43,101 nucleotides of DNA from an uncultured Prevotellaceae bacterium (GCA_946415705.1 CAMKTN010000019.1:1-43101); one strand, 5' to 3'; shown: positions 1-9,758, numbered from the stretch's first letter. The notes: generated by a model not told the origin, from the sequence alone. A program made the numbers and translations.

Positions 1-1754
1 ATGGCGAGTACATCGTGGATCCCACCTTCGAGCAGATGAAGGACGCCGACATGGATATCATGGTCGGTGCCACCGAAGAGAACATCATGATGGTGGAAGG
101 TGAGATGAAGGAGGTCAGTGAGCAGGATCTGCTCCAGGCCCTGAAGGTCGCTCACGAAGCCATCAAGCCCATGTGCCGCCTGCAGAAGGAGCTGGCCAAG
201 GAGCTGGGCAAGGACGTGAAGCGCGAATACTGCCACGAGGTCAACGACGAGGAGCTGCGCGAGCAGGTCAACAAGGAGTGCTACCAGCCCGCCTACGACA
301 TCACGAAGCAGGCCCTGGAGAAGCACGCCCGCGCTGAGGCTTTCGAGCAGATCCGCGAGGACTTCAAGGTGCGCTATGCTGAGGCTCACGCAGATATGGA
401 TCCCGCAGAGCTCGAAGAGAAGAACGCCCTCGTAGATCGCTACTACCACGATGTGGAGCGCGACGCCATGCGCCGTTGCATCCTCGACGAAGGCATCCGC
501 CTCGACGGTCGCGGCACCACGGACATCCGTCCCATCTGGTGCGAGGTCAGCCCCCTGCCCGGCCCTCACGGAAGCAGTATCTTCACCCGTGGTGAGACAC
601 AGTCTCTCTCGACCGTCACCCTCGGCACGAAGCTCGATGAGAAGCTCGTCGATGACGTCCTCGACCGCAGCTATATGCGCTTCCTGCTCCACTACAACTT
701 CCCGCCCTTCTCCACAGGTGAAGCCAAGGCTCAGCGCGGCGTAGGCCGTCGTGAGATTGGTCACGGCCACCTCGCATGGCGCGCCCTGAAGGGTCAGATT
801 CCTGCAGACTACCCCTACACCGTCCGCGTGGTCAGCGACATCCTGGAGAGCAACGGTTCCAGCTCCATGGCTACCGTCTGCGCCGGCACGCTCGCCCTCA
901 TGGACGCAGGTGTACCCATTAAAAAACCCGTCAGCGGTATCGCTATGGGTCTCATCAAAAACCCCGGCGAGGAGAAGTACGCTGTACTCTCAGACATCCT
1001 CGGCGATGAGGACCACCTCGGCGACATGGACTTCAAGACCACCGGTACGAAGGACGGTCTGACCGCTACGCAGATGGATATCAAGTGCGACGGTCTCAGC
1101 TATGAGATTCTCGAGAAGGCGCTCATGCAGGCCAAGCAGGCTCGCGAGCACATCCTCGGCAAGATCCTGGAGTGTATGCCCGAGCCGCGTCCCGAGCTGA
1201 AGCCCCACGTGCCCCGCATCGAGCAGATCATCATCCCGAAGGAGTTCATCGGCGCTGTCATTGGCCCGGGCGGAAAGATCATACAGGGCATGCAGGAAGA
1301 CACCGGTGCCACCATCACCATCGACGAAGAGGACGGTGTGGGCAAGGTACAGGTCAGCGGTCCCAACGCTGACTGCATCAACGCCGCACTGGCTAAGATC
1401 CGCGCCATCGTGGCAGTGCCCGAGGTGGGCGAGGTCTATGAGGGTACCGTACGCTCGATTATGCCTTACGGTTGCTTCGTAGAGTTCATGCCGGGCAAGG
1501 ACGGCCTGCTGCACATCTCCGAGATCGACTGGAAGCGCCTCGAAACCGTCGAGGAAGCCGGCATCAAGGAGGGCGACAAGATGACCGTGAAGCTGCTGGA
1601 CATCGATCCCAAGACCGGTAAGTTCAAACTCTCGCGCCGTGTCCTGCTGCCGAAGCCCGAAGGCTATGTGGAGCGTCCTCCCCGTCCCCGTCGTGAGCGC
1701 CCCGAGCGTGGCGAGCGTGGTGAACGCGGTGAGCGTCCCCGTCGTGAAGAATAA
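1..1754 (+). CDS. pnp: Polyribonucleotide nucleotidyltransferase (PNPase), 5' truncated by window edge
   Basis: Phosphorolytic 3'-5' exoribonuclease of mRNA decay. The reading frame is already open at base 3, so the start lies outside the window; about 583 residues remain of the roughly 700 usual for the family. Visible in order: the end of the first RNase PH domain ([17 protein letters not shown]), the helical linker, the second catalytic RNase PH domain with FTRGETQSL, the [17 protein letters not shown] block and the [12 protein letters not shown] acidic active-site block, a KH domain with its GPGG loop near base 1265, and an S1 domain ([17 protein letters not shown]) near 1430-1640. The protein ends in an Arg/Gly/Glu-rich tail after [13 protein letters not shown], probably an extra RNA-contacting tail. 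A strong hairpin follows the stop codon, so transcription probably ends before rnhB. Confidence 0.97.
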   Translation, partial: GEYIVDPTFEQMKDADMDIMVGATEENIMMVEGEMKEVSEQDLLQALKVAHEAIKPMCRLQKELAKELGKDVKREYCHEVNDEELREQVNKECYQPAYDITKQALEKHARAEAFEQIREDFKVRYAEAHADMDPAELEEKNALVDRYYHDVERDAMRRCILDEGIRLDGRGTTDIRPIWCEVSPLPGPHGSSIFTRGETQSLSTVTLGTKLDEKLVDDVLDRSYMRFLLHYNFPPFSTGEAKAQRGVGRREIGHGHLAWRALKGQIPADYPYTVRVVSDILESNGSSSMATVCAGTLALMDAGVPIKKPVSGIAMGLIKNPGEEKYAVLSDILGDEDHLGDMDFKTTGTKDGLTATQMDIKCDGLSYEILEKALMQAKQAREHILGKILECMPEPRPELKPHVPRIEQIIIPKEFIGAVIGPGGKIIQGMQEDTGATITIDEEDGVGKVQVSGPNADCINAALAKIRAIVAVPEVGEVYEGTVRSIMPYGCFVEFMPGKDGLLHISEIDWKRLETVEEAGIKEGDKMTVKLLDIDPKTGKFKLSRRVLLPKPEGYVERPPRPRRERPERGERGERGERPRREE

Positions 1755-1773
1755 CCTATAATATAATGTACGC

Positions 1774-1812
1774 GCGAGGCTGTGTCCCAACCGACACAGC
1801 CTCGCTGTTTCA
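1774..1812 (+). terminator. Intrinsic terminator of pnp
   Basis: Perfect 13-bp arms (GCGAGGCTGTGTC at 1774-1786 and its complement at 1793-1805) with a 6-nt loop, followed by a short T-rich stretch. It lies between the pnp stop and the preferred rnhB start, which argues against translation of rnhB from the upstream ATG at 1766. Confidence 0.85.
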
Positions 1813-1816
1813 GAAG

Positions 1817-2431
1817 ATGTTGAAGCTATACCATACGAAAGGGCTCGTGGAGGCGGGCTGCGATGAGGCGGGGCGTGGGTGTCTGGCCGGACCGGTCTTT
1901 GCAGCGGCGGTCATCCTGCCGCCGGACTTCAAGAACGATGTCCTCAACGACTCCAAGCAACTCAGCGAGCGGCAGCGCTACCAGCTACGCGAGGTCATCG
2001 AACGCGAGGCGGTGGCGTGGGCGGTGGCGGAGTGTTCCCCGCAGGAGATCGACAAGATGAATATCCTGCGTTGCAGTATCCTGGCGATGCAGCGCGCACT
2101 GGACCAGCTGAAGGTGCGTCCGCAGCACATCCTCGTGGATGGCAACCGATGGCAACCGTACCGATGGAATGGGGAAATTGTGAAGGCGGACACCATTGTG
2201 AAGGGTGATGCCACATACATGAACATCGCTGCCGCCAGCATCCTGGCCAAGACCTACCGCGACGACCGCATGAAGGCGTTGGCACAGGAGTTCCCGCAGT
2301 ATGGCTGGGACAAGAACATGGGTTATCCTGCCAAGGCACATCGCGAAGCCATCGCGCGCTATGGGGCGACGCCGCACCACCGGATGACATTCCGTCTGTT
2401 ACCCGAGACGCAGCTGACGCTTTTCGATTAA
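1817..2431 (+). CDS. rnhB: Ribonuclease HII
   Basis: Cleaves RNA strands of RNA-DNA hybrids and single ribonucleotides in DNA. The 204-residue protein has the family's acidic residues at almost the E. coli positions: D16-E17 in CDEAGRG, D108 in LVDGN and D131 in KGDATY, followed by [14 protein letters not shown]. An in-frame ATG at 1766 would add 17 residues, but that stretch is the pnp terminator hairpin, so ATG 1817 is preferred. The extreme C-terminus QLTLFD resembles the bacterial sliding-clamp binding motif QLxLF, which could tether the enzyme to the replisome; that is inference. The gene follows pnp closely, but the hairpin suggests its expression depends on readthrough or an unseen promoter. 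Confidence 0.96.
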   Translation: MLKLYHTKGLVEAGCDEAGRGCLAGPVFAAAVILPPDFKNDVLNDSKQLSERQRYQLREVIEREAVAWAVAECSPQEIDKMNILRCSILAMQRALDQLKVRPQHILVDGNRWQPYRWNGEIVKADTIVKGDATYMNIAAASILAKTYRDDRMKALAQEFPQYGWDKNMGYPAKAHREAIARYGATPHHRMTFRLLPETQLTLFD

Positions 2432-2446
2432 AAAGTCCTTTTTCCT

Positions 2447-2490
2447 TCTGACCTTTCATTTTTCACGCTTTCATACTTCACATTTCATTT
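2447..2490. repeat. Degenerate heptamer-like T/C-rich repeat upstream of pflB
   Basis: Successive words ending in TTCA (CCTTTCA, TTTTTCA, TACTTCA, CATTTCA) spaced about 7 bp apart fill the rnhB-pflB gap. They resemble the heptamer arrays found elsewhere in the window. Confidence 0.5.
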
Positions 2491-2498
2491 TATTTATG

Positions 2499-2506
2499 TA
2501 CCTTTG
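2499..2506 (+). promoter_or_regulatory. Putative pflB promoter -7 box
   Basis: TACCTTTG matches the Bacteroidota -7 consensus TAnnTTTG and lies 40 bp before the pflB ATG. No convincing TTTG -33 element is at the expected distance. Confidence 0.6.
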
Positions 2507-2546
2507 CCCCGCAAATTAATTAATCACCCTCAAAACTTACCTCAAT

Positions 2547-4799
2547 ATGGCAATTCGCAATGAATGGCGCGGCTTCAAGGGAGTCAAGTGGCTCGACGAA
2601 GTCAATGTGCGCGACTTTATCCAGAACAACTACACTCAGTACGACGGCGACGAGAGCTTCCTGACGGGGCCCACGGAAGCTACCAATATCCTATGGGGCA
2701 AGCTGCAGGAACTGCAGAAGGCCGAGCGCGCCAAGGGCGGCGTGCTGGACATGGAGACGGAAGTCGTCTCCAGCATGACAGCCTACGGCCCCGGCTATAT
2801 CGACCCCGCCACCAAGGATTTGGAGAAGATCGTGGGTCTGCAGACCGACAAGCCGCTGAAGCGTGCCTTCATGCCCTATGGCGGTATTCACATGGCTGAG
2901 CAGGCCTGCACCACCTACGGCTACCAGCCCTCGGACAAGCTGCATGAGATCTTCACGAAGTACTGCAAGACACACAACGACGGCGTGTTCGACGCTTACA
3001 CCGACGAGATGAAGCGTGTGCGCCATAACCACATCCTCACGGGTCTGCCAGACACCTACGGCCGTGGCCGCATCGTTGGCGACTACCGCCGCGTGGCACT
3101 CTACGGTATCGACTTCCTCATCGAACAGAAGGAGATCGACAAGTACAACTGCGGTAAGCGTCAGATGAGCGAGGATATCATTCGCCTGCGTGAGGAAATC
3201 TCCATGCAGATCAAGGCGCTGAAGGAGATGAAGAAGATGGCCGAGATCTACGGCTACGATATCAGCCAGCCCGCCAAGAACGCCCGTGAGGCTGTGCAGT
3301 GGCTGTACTTCGGCTACCTGGCCGCCATCAAGACACAGAACGGTGCCGCGATGTCTGTGGGCCGCGTCTCCACGTTCCTCGATATTTATATCACTCGCGA
3401 CCTGCAGGAAGGCACCCTCACGGAGCAGGAGGCACAGGAGCTCATCGACCACCTGGTCATGAAGTTCCGCATGGTGAAGTTCGCCCGCATCCCCTCCTAC
3501 AACGAGATCTTCTCCGGCGACCCCGTGTGGGCAACGCTCGAGGTGGCCGGTATCGGTCAGGACGGCCGTCACCAGGTGACCAAGAACTGCTACCGCTTCC
3601 TCAACACGCTCATCAACATGGGTCCTTCGCCCGAACCCAACCTCACCGTGCTCTACTCGCCGCGTCTGCCGGAGGCCTTCAAGCGCTACGCCGCCTGGAT
3701 CTCCGTGAAGACCAGCTCCATCCAGTATGAGAACGACGAGGTGATGCGTCCCATCTGGGGCGACGACTACAGCATCTGCTGCTGCGTCAGCGCCACACAG
3801 ACGGGTAAGGAGATGCAGTTCTTCGGTGCCCGTGCCAATATGGCCAAGACGCTGCTCTACGCCATCAACGGCGGCGTGGATGCCAAGACGCGCGAGCAGT
3901 GCGGTCCTAAGTTCCGCCCCATCACCAGCGAGTACCTGACATGGGAGGAGCTGGAGCCTCGCTTCCGCGATATGCTGGAGTGGCTGGCCGACATCTATGT
4001 GAACACGCTGAACCTGATCCACTACATGCACGACAAGTACTTCTACGAGGCCGCTGAGATGGCACTCATCGACACCGACGTGCGCCGCACCTTCGCCACA
4101 GGTATCGCTGGCTTCAGCCATGTCATCGACAGCATCTGCGCCGTGAAGTATGCTAAGGTGAAGATTATCCGCGATGAGACGGGCTTCAATGTGGATTACG
4201 TCACCGAGGGTGACTACCCCCGCTACGGCAACGACGATGATCGCGCCGACGAGGTGGCTATCTGGGTGCTGAAGACCTTCCTGGCCAAGATCAAGCGTCA
4301 CCACACCTATCGCAACGCTGAGCCCACGACCTCCATCCTTACCATCACCTCGAACGTGGTCTATGGTAAATACACGGGTAACCTGCCCGACGGCCGTCGC
4401 GCCGGTGCACCGCTGTCACCGGGTGCCAACCCCAGCTATGGCGCTGAGAAGAACGGCCTCCTCGCCTCACTGAACAGCGTGGCCAAGATTCCTTACGAGT
4501 ATGCCCTCGATGGTATCTCCAACACGCAGACCATCGCGCCCAGCACACTGGGTCGCACCGATGAGGAGCGTGCCAACACCCTCGTCAATGTGATGGACGG
4601 CTACTTCACCAAGGGTGCTCACCACCTGAACGTGAACGTCTTCGGCGTCGATAAGCTGCTCGATGCGATGGAGCACCCCGAGAAGCCCGAGTACGCCAAC
4701 TTCACCATCCGCGTCAGCGGTTACGCCGTGAAGTTCATCGACCTCACTCGTGAGCAGCAGGAGGATGTCATCGCCCGCTCAGCACATGAAAGAATGTAA
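2547..4799 (+). CDS. pflB: Formate C-acetyltransferase (pyruvate formate-lyase)
   Basis: Glycyl-radical enzyme converting pyruvate and CoA to acetyl-CoA and formate in anaerobic fermentation. At 750 residues it is close to the 760 of E. coli PflB. The N-terminus ([15 protein letters not shown]) and blocks such as [16 protein letters not shown] are typical. The catalytic cysteines are in C411-C413; here there are three consecutive cysteines ([11 protein letters not shown]) and the last two align with the usual pair. The radical glycine is G725 in RVSGYAV, 26 residues from the end. The activase gene pflA overlaps the 3' end by 14 bp. Codon use is strongly biased to C/G-ending codons, as expected of a highly expressed gene. 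Confidence 0.98.
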   Translation: MAIRNEWRGFKGVKWLDEVNVRDFIQNNYTQYDGDESFLTGPTEATNILWGKLQELQKAERAKGGVLDMETEVVSSMTAYGPGYIDPATKDLEKIVGLQTDKPLKRAFMPYGGIHMAEQACTTYGYQPSDKLHEIFTKYCKTHNDGVFDAYTDEMKRVRHNHILTGLPDTYGRGRIVGDYRRVALYGIDFLIEQKEIDKYNCGKRQMSEDIIRLREEISMQIKALKEMKKMAEIYGYDISQPAKNAREAVQWLYFGYLAAIKTQNGAAMSVGRVSTFLDIYITRDLQEGTLTEQEAQELIDHLVMKFRMVKFARIPSYNEIFSGDPVWATLEVAGIGQDGRHQVTKNCYRFLNTLINMGPSPEPNLTVLYSPRLPEAFKRYAAWISVKTSSIQYENDEVMRPIWGDDYSICCCVSATQTGKEMQFFGARANMAKTLLYAINGGVDAKTREQCGPKFRPITSEYLTWEELEPRFRDMLEWLADIYVNTLNLIHYMHDKYFYEAAEMALIDTDVRRTFATGIAGFSHVIDSICAVKYAKVKIIRDETGFNVDYVTEGDYPRYGNDDDRADEVAIWVLKTFLAKIKRHHTYRNAEPTTSILTITSNVVYGKYTGNLPDGRRAGAPLSPGANPSYGAEKNGLLASLNSVAKIPYEYALDGISNTQTIAPSTLGRTDEERANTLVNVMDGYFTKGAHHLNVNVFGVDKLLDAMEHPEKPEYANFTIRVSGYAVKFIDLTREQQEDVIARSAHERM

Positions 4800-5592
4800 T
4801 TCCAGAACGAATGCGGAGGCGCAACGCCTCCGCATTCATTCTTTTGAGTCCTTCGGCTCGGTGGACGGGCCGGGGGTTCGTTTTATTGCCTTTGTGCAAG
4901 GTTGCGCTATGCGCTGTGCCTATTGTCATAACCCCGACACATGGAGTTGCCACGGCGGCGAGCTGTGGGAGACGGCAGACATCCTGGACCGCGCTGAGCG
5001 CTACCGCGCCTACTGGGGCGAGAAAGGCGGCATCACCGTTAGCGGCGGCGAAGCCCTGCTGCAAGCCCCAGCCGTGGCAGACCTCTTCGAACAAGCCCAC
5101 GCCCGCGGCATCAACACCTGCCTCGACACCAGCGGCTTCTATCCCGCCCCCTCCGACCCCACCCCCACCGACCCCGCCCCCACTGTTGTCGGCGGTCTGT
5201 CCGCCGACATCTCCCGCCTCTTGGCCGCCACCGACACCGTCCTCCTCGACATCAAGCACATCGACCCCGCCCGCCACAAAGCCCTCACAGGACAGGACAA
5301 CGCCGGCATCCTCGCCTTGGCGCGCCGCCTGTCCGAGCTCGGCATCAAGACGTGGATTCGCCACGTGCTGGTACCCGGGTACACCGACGACGAGCCGTCG
5401 CTGCGAGCCCTCAACGCCTTCCTGCGCACGCTACACAATATCGAACGCATCGAAGTGTTGCCCTATCACACGATGGGCAAATACAAATGGCAAAAGCTGG
5501 GGATTCCCTATCGCCTCGAAGGCGTGGAGCCGCCGACAGCGGAAAGCGTGGCACGCGCCGAGCAGATTCTACGCGAGGGTTGTAGCTGCTAA
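4786..5592 (+). CDS. pflA: Pyruvate formate-lyase activating enzyme (radical SAM)
   Basis: Generates the glycyl radical on PflB with S-adenosylmethionine and a [4Fe-4S] cluster. The cluster motif is C40-AMR-C44-AY-C47, preceded by [12 protein letters not shown] and followed by [19 protein letters not shown] is the SAM-binding region. From ATG 4786 the protein has 268 residues. GTG 4750 and ATG 4765 are in-frame alternatives further inside pflB, but no start lies closer to the conserved core at about 4831. A perfect 13-bp hairpin covers codons 8-18. An unusual Pro/Thr/Asp-rich insertion ([14 protein letters not shown]) before the [11 protein letters not shown] block is encoded by two 15-bp repeats at 5155-5184. 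The gene converges on the EnvC-like gene and the two stop codons overlap. Confidence 0.95.
   Translation: MKECNSRTNAEAQRLRIHSFESFGSVDGPGVRFIAFVQGCAMRCAYCHNPDTWSCHGGELWETADILDRAERYRAYWGEKGGITVSGGEALLQAPAVADLFEQAHARGINTCLDTSGFYPAPSDPTPTDPAPTVVGGLSADISRLLAATDTVLLDIKHIDPARHKALTGQDNAGILALARRLSELGIKTWIRHVLVPGYTDDEPSLRALNAFLRTLHNIERIEVLPYHTMGKYKWQKLGIPYRLEGVEPPTAESVARAEQILREGCSC
4809..4837 (+). promoter_or_regulatory. Strong hairpin across the pflB-pflA junction, inside pflA
   Basis: Perfect 13-bp arms (GAATGCGGAGGCG at 4809-4821, complement at 4825-4837) with a CAA loop, followed by ATTCTTTTGAG. It has the shape of a terminator or attenuator but lies 10 bp after the pflB stop and within the first codons of pflA. 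It may stabilise the pflB message or reduce pflA expression. Confidence 0.75.
5155..5184 (+). repeat. Two 15-bp tandem repeats within pflA
   Basis: GACCCCACCCCCACC followed by GACCCCGCCCCCACT; they encode [10 protein letters not shown] in a Pro-rich loop that I do not recall as part of the usual activase fold. Confidence 0.7.
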
Positions 5593-6881
5593 CGCCCAAT
5601 CCATTGTTCGGGATTGAGTTTGGCGGTCTCCTTGCGAAGCTGGAAGTGGAGAATAAAGTTACCCTTATCGTCGGGCGCTACCGTGCCTAAGATGTCGCGC
5701 GCTTTCACCTTCTGACCGCGCGTGACGATAGTGGAGGACAGGTTGCAATAGACGGAGATATAAGAGCCGTGGCGCACGAGCACATTCCGGAGGCTGCCCA
5801 ACTGGAACACCGCCGACACCTCACCATCGAAGACGGCTCGCGCATGCGCACCCGCCTGTCCTTGATAATTAACGCCCTTGTTGTCCAGCACCACCGATGA
5901 GGTGACGTGTGTCAGTCCGAAGCGGCGGTCGATGCGGTAGGGCCCGGTGATGGGCACCGGCAAACGGCCTTTGTTCTGCTCCAGGTTGCCGTTCAGCTTC
6001 TGGTCCTCGGTCGTGAGCCACTTGCTGGGCGGCGCACTCTTCTTCTCGGTTTGCGTCTTGCTGCCACCCTTGGCGGTCTGCGGCTTCTTAGCGGCGCGGG
6101 CACGCCCCTCTGCCTCACGTTTCTTGCGGGCTTCCGCCTCGGCACGCTTGCGCGCCTGTTCTATTTCTATCTGTATCAGACGGTCGATCTTCTGGTTGAG
6201 GGCATTCAGCTGCTTCTGTTGCTCGGCCACCTCCTTCTCAATCTGCTTCTGGCGCTTACGCAGCTGCTCGGCATTGGTCTTCACGATGGAGTGCTGGGTG
6301 GCCAGCTGCTTGCGCTGACGGATGACCTCGCGCATCGTGCTGGTCTTCTCCTGCTTGGCATCCAGGAGCTGGTTCTGCTTGTCGCGCACGAGGTTCTGTT
6401 GCTCGATGACCTGTATGCCCAGGCGTTTCTGTAGTGCGGCAAACTCACGCGCATAGCGCATACGGCGGTACAACTGCGGAAACGACTCTGCCGAGAGGAT
6501 GAACAACGCGGGATTGCGCAAGTTCTCGGAGTAGCGCCCTGAACGCAGGCTCTGGATATACTTCTGCTTGCGCATCTCCAGCTGCTCCGTCAGCATCTTA
6601 TACTCCGCCTGCAGCACGGCAATGCGGTTGTCGAGCGTGTCGATGTCACATTCCAAGGTGTGGATATACGTGAGGCGGCTCTGCAGCTGATCTTCGATGA
6701 AATCGACGGTTTGCTCCTTCTTCACGGCATTCTGCTTCGTGCGTGTCAGTTCCTGCTGCTTCCGCTGGATGCCGCGTTCCATCTGGGAACGCTGACTCTT
6801 CAGTTCCTTCACCTTTTTGCTGTCTGCCATCATGGCAGTGGCAACAAGCAGACAGAGACATATCGAAACAAAACGCTTCAT
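5589..6881 (-). CDS. EnvC-like murein hydrolase activator (degenerate M23/LytM domain)
   Basis: Predicted periplasmic activator of amidases that split septal peptidoglycan. The 430-residue protein has a signal peptide (MKRFVSICLCLLVATAMMA), a long Lys/Arg/Gln-rich coiled coil over residues about 20-255, a low-complexity linker (KKPQTAKGGSKTQTEKK) and a C-terminal LytM-like domain over about 310-430. The zinc-binding residues of active M23 peptidases are largely missing: the HxxxD block is replaced by VVLDNKGVNYQG, and only the LHF of the HxH block survives. This is the EnvC pattern rather than that of an active endopeptidase. It is the last gene of the dut-TPR-DUF4292 run, 11 bp after the DUF4292 gene, and overlaps the pflA stop on the other strand. 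Confidence 0.88.
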   Translation of the reverse strand: MKRFVSICLCLLVATAMMADSKKVKELKSQRSQMERGIQRKQQELTRTKQNAVKKEQTVDFIEDQLQSRLTYIHTLECDIDTLDNRIAVLQAEYKMLTEQLEMRKQKYIQSLRSGRYSENLRNPALFILSAESFPQLYRRMRYAREFAALQKRLGIQVIEQQNLVRDKQNQLLDAKQEKTSTMREVIRQRKQLATQHSIVKTNAEQLRKRQKQIEKEVAEQQKQLNALNQKIDRLIQIEIEQARKRAEAEARKKREAEGRARAAKKPQTAKGGSKTQTEKKSAPPSKWLTTEDQKLNGNLEQNKGRLPVPITGPYRIDRRFGLTHVTSSVVLDNKGVNYQGQAGAHARAVFDGEVSAVFQLGSLRNVLVRHGSYISVYCNLSSTIVTRGQKVKARDILGTVAPDDKGNFILHFQLRKETAKLNPEQWIGR

Positions 6882-6892
6882 CGGGATCTTCC

Positions 6893-7822
6893 TTATCTTG
6901 TGAGTTTGTTGAAAAGCTTGTAGATGCTCACGTGCGTATAGCGGTTCTCATCAATGGTCGTGTGGATATCGCCCATCGACTCATCCACGCGCAGGTTGGA
7001 GAAGGCAAACTGCGCCACCGTGCTGCCCGTACTGGAGTTCAGCGTCATTCGCATCTTGGAGGGGAAGGGCGTAGAGGCGAGCGAGGTCCAATCGCTGTAG
7101 GTCCAGTCGATGCTGAGACCTGCCGACGTGGAGGCCGGCACCACGGAGGCCTGCTTCACCAAGCCCGACGAGGCCTCCACGAGGAACTTCACCGCCATCG
7201 TGGCGGCATCAGTAGTGCGCAGTATGGGTGTCATGACATAGTCACCGCTGCGTTTCTCCGTGTCGAAGTCGCTGGCCTGTGGCGCTACAGACTGCCCGGG
7301 CACGAAGAGCTCATCCCAGAACAGGGCTTGGAACGTGTAGAAGTTGATGCCGGCATCGCGCAGCTGCGGCACGCCATCCCACACGGCTTTCACGTACTGA
7401 TGGTTCATGCGGTCCTGTATCAGCAGGAACTCGGGCGTCAACTCCAACCGTCCCACCTCGATGCCGAGGATGGCCGTGAGGGTGATCTGTATGATTTCAT
7501 CGCGCTTCATCTTCAGCGAACCGCTGGCCGAGAGGCGCGAGCCCGATTCCAACGTGACGTTGACCTTCGCGCGAATGCCGCGTGCTGCCTGCTGGTTGGT
7601 GAGGACCTTCGTCATCGCCTGCGTAGAGAGCTTGCTGGCTTTGACGTAGCTGACAGCAGCGTCATCGCCGGACGTGACAGTCGTCACGGCGGCACCATCT
7701 GCGGTCTGCCCAATGGCCGTCTCATTGTCTGCTTGTACGGCCTTCTTGCTGGAGCGGCAGCCCGCCATAACCATTGTCAGCGCGAGCAGCACCAGCCAAC
7801 TGTATTTTTGAAATTGCTTCAT
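6893..7822 (-). CDS. DUF4292 lipoprotein
   Basis: 309-residue lipoprotein: a hydrophobic signal segment (WLVLLALTMVMAGC) ends in a lipobox with the lipid-anchored Cys at residue 22. The remainder (RGIRAKVNVTLESGSRLSASGSLKMKRDEIIQITLT and on) has the pattern of DUF4292, a family with a LolA/LolB-like fold. A role in outer-membrane lipid or lipoprotein handling is inference from that fold. It lies between the TPR lipoprotein and the EnvC-like gene on the same strand, an arrangement I recognise from Bacteroidales chromosomes. A 46-bp gap with short CGTTATnn repeats precedes it. Confidence 0.85.
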   Translation of the reverse strand: MKQFQKYSWLVLLALTMVMAGCRSSKKAVQADNETAIGQTADGAAVTTVTSGDDAAVSYVKASKLSTQAMTKVLTNQQAARGIRAKVNVTLESGSRLSASGSLKMKRDEIIQITLTAILGIEVGRLELTPEFLLIQDRMNHQYVKAVWDGVPQLRDAGINFYTFQALFWDELFVPGQSVAPQASDFDTEKRSGDYVMTPILRTTDAATMAVKFLVEASSGLVKQASVVPASTSAGLSIDWTYSDWTSLASTPFPSKMRMTLNSSTGSTVAQFAFSNLRVDESMGDIHTTIDENRYTHVSIYKLFNKLTR

Positions 7823-7826
7823 TTTT

Positions 7827-7868
7827 CTTCTTCGTTATTACGTTATCACGTTATTTCGTTATAACGAG
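7827..7868. repeat. Short CGTTATnn tandem repeat between two genes
   Basis: At least four 8-bp units (CGTTATTA, CGTTATCA, CGTTATTT, CGTTATAA) fill the gap between the TPR lipoprotein gene and the DUF4292 gene. Confidence 0.7.
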
Positions 7869-9758
7869 TTATTCCTTCAAGAATTTCTTCAACTTAATCT
7901 TCTTCGACAGCACCGCCGAGAGGCCGTCGCCGCCAGCTTGCTTGGCCAGCAGCCAGAAGCGGAGCGCCTGCTCCGGCAGGCCATTCATCCAGGCGATGTC
8001 CCCCGCATGTTCGAGTACGACGCCTCCCACCTGCGGGTCGGCCAGCAACACCGAGTCTGCGGAGTCGGGCGGACATACGCGGTCCATATAAGCCTGTGCC
8101 TCGCCGTAGCGCCCCTTCATAAATAGGATCCACGCGTAGGTGTCCAGGAAGGTGCGGTTCTGGGGCTCCAGACGGATGGCGCGGTAGCTCATCTCCTCGG
8201 CACGGTCCAGCTGCGACTCCTCCAACGAGAGGAAGTAGGCATAGTTGTTCAGGCAGCTGGCGTTATCGTCCTGATAGACGAGGCACGAGTCATAGGCAGC
8301 ATAGGACTCCTCCTTGCGCCCCATCTCATGCAGCAGGTCGCCGACGATGCTGTACAGGTCCGCGACCATGCCCGGTCGGCTCTCGGGCGTCTTCTGCACG
8401 ATACCCTCGCTGAAGGCCTGAAGGGCCTCCGCCTTCTTGTCCTGCTGGTAGCAGGCCACGCCCAGGTAGTAGTGGCAGATGAGTTCCTCGGGATGTGTGA
8501 GGACGCCGCGGCGACACAAGGATTCCAGACGCACGAAGTCCTTATGCTGACCGTAGTATTGAATGAGATAGAACAGCGCCTGCGTGTTCTCCGGCTCCAA
8601 GTCGATGACGCGATCCATCACCGCCACGAAGGCGCTATCGTTGCTTTTATAATAGGTCGCCAGATAGGCTGCACGCAGCTGCAGGAGCGACAGGTCCTTG
8701 GGGTAGAGGGAATCCAGACGGGCAAAGGTGTGCTCCACGCGCTGCTGTCCGAGGCTGTCCTCCTTCATGTGCTCCGTCACGAAATCACGCACCAGCGCCA
8801 CACGCATCTCGGGGTCGGTCTTGTCGCTATACATCAGCGAGTCCTGCATGGCCGTGAACAAGGAATCCTTGCCCGTCCGGCGGTACAGCTCCAGCATCGA
8901 CAGCTTCAGGCTGGCATTGTCGGGGTCTATCTTCCGCACTTGGTCATACACCTTCTGCGCCTCACTGATGCGTTCCGCCTGCAGCAGTTGGTTGCCGATG
9001 GCCAGGCGGTAGCTCATCTCATGGGGATATTCGCGACACAGGGCCTCCAGCTCGCCGAAGGCTTTCTTCTCCTGCTTCAGCTGCATATAGAGCGCGAACT
9101 TCTGATAGCTCACATTCGCCATCTTACCCTCCAGCACTTCGATGCGGTCCAGCGTGCGGATGGCATCGGCAGGGCGGTTCAGCGCCACGTAGAGTTGTGT
9201 GAGGTGTCCCAGCACATCGGAGCGACGCGGCGACAAGCGTGCCAGATCCTCCAGTTCCGTCAGTGCCTCCACCTGGCGGTTGCGGTCCAGGTAGAAGCCT
9301 GCCAGAGACTCCTTATAATGCGTATTCTCGGGATCCAGCTCCGCGGCACGCACCAAATGCTGCAACGCCAGGGAGTCTTCGCGCAAGGATGTCTGATAGA
9401 GCGCCAAGTCGAACAGTACCTCGGGCGCCGACGGGCAGATGTCCAGGCAGTGACGGTAGAGGTCGTAAGCCGCCACATGGTTACCAAGTATCTTCTGCTT
9501 GCAGGCCTCTTGATAGAAGTAGTCTAGGCGCAGGCGGTCAGGTTCCGACAGGCCTGCATAGGCCTCGTCCGACAGCGTACGATACACCGTCGTCCGCGCT
9601 GCCGTCACCGTCTTCGCCGCCTGCTTGGCAGAACCACAGGAGAGCATGCAGTGAAGAGTGAACAATGAAAGAATGAAAAATGAAAAATAGCGGTACAAAA
9701 CATAGGGCCTATGAGACTCATAGGGCCAATACGCTTTATGGGAATTTCTCTCTTTCAA
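7869..9758 (-). CDS. TPR-repeat lipoprotein
   Basis: 629-residue envelope protein made mostly of tetratricopeptide repeats (for example YDLYRHCLDICPSAPEVLFD, AAELDPENTHYKESLAGFYL, MDRVIDLEPENTQALFYLIQ), hence a scaffold for protein-protein contact. A hydrophobic stretch (FSFFILSLFTLHCMLSC) ends in a likely lipoprotein Cys at residue 41. The N-terminal 35 residues are odd: KAYWPYESHRPYVLYRY is encoded by an 18-bp-spaced repeat, and FILSLFT by a heptamer repeat. The only upstream in-frame start found is TTG at 9758, itself part of a CAATTYT heptamer array, so the true start is uncertain. It sits 38 bp after dut and before the DUF4292 and EnvC-like genes. Confidence 0.85.
   Translation of the reverse strand: MKERNSHKAYWPYESHRPYVLYRYFSFFILSLFTLHCMLSCGSAKQAAKTVTAARTTVYRTLSDEAYAGLSEPDRLRLDYFYQEACKQKILGNHVAAYDLYRHCLDICPSAPEVLFDLALYQTSLREDSLALQHLVRAAELDPENTHYKESLAGFYLDRNRQVEALTELEDLARLSPRRSDVLGHLTQLYVALNRPADAIRTLDRIEVLEGKMANVSYQKFALYMQLKQEKKAFGELEALCREYPHEMSYRLAIGNQLLQAERISEAQKVYDQVRKIDPDNASLKLSMLELYRRTGKDSLFTAMQDSLMYSDKTDPEMRVALVRDFVTEHMKEDSLGQQRVEHTFARLDSLYPKDLSLLQLRAAYLATYYKSNDSAFVAVMDRVIDLEPENTQALFYLIQYYGQHKDFVRLESLCRRGVLTHPEELICHYYLGVACYQQDKKAEALQAFSEGIVQKTPESRPGMVADLYSIVGDLLHEMGRKEESYAAYDSCLVYQDDNASCLNNYAYFLSLEESQLDRAEEMSYRAIRLEPQNRTFLDTYAWILFMKGRYGEAQAYMDRVCPPDSADSVLLADPQVGGVVLEHAGDIAWMNGLPEQALRFWLLAKQAGGDGLSAVLSKKIKLKKFLKE
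9652..9688. repeat. Heptamer array (TGAAxxx) encoding a signal peptide
   Basis: Units TGAAGAG, TGAACAA, TGAAAGA and so on. Read on the minus strand they encode FFILSLFTLH, the hydrophobic core of the TPR lipoprotein signal peptide. Confidence 0.65.

Noticed and set aside
1766..1816. N-terminal extension of RNase HII from ATG 1766
   Set aside because: The extension is the pnp terminator hairpin, and the family begins close to ATG 1817 with the catalytic D16-E17 then matching E. coli numbering.
3777..3785. Sequencing error at the pflB triple cysteine
   Set aside because: The three TGC codons keep the frame and the last two align with the catalytic pair; a third Cys before it is a tolerated substitution.
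2691..4304. 537-residue open frame opposite pflB
   Set aside because: Antisense by-product of GC-rich codon use in a highly expressed gene; no recognisable domain, and pflB is certain.
4750..4785. PflA start at GTG 4750 or ATG 4765
   Set aside because: Both lie deeper within pflB and would add unconserved residues; ATG 4786 gives the shortest extension that still covers the conserved core.
8328..9527. 399-residue open frame opposite the TPR lipoprotein
   Set aside because: Antisense shadow; leucine/histidine/glutamine-rich without any domain, while the minus strand has clear TPR repeats.
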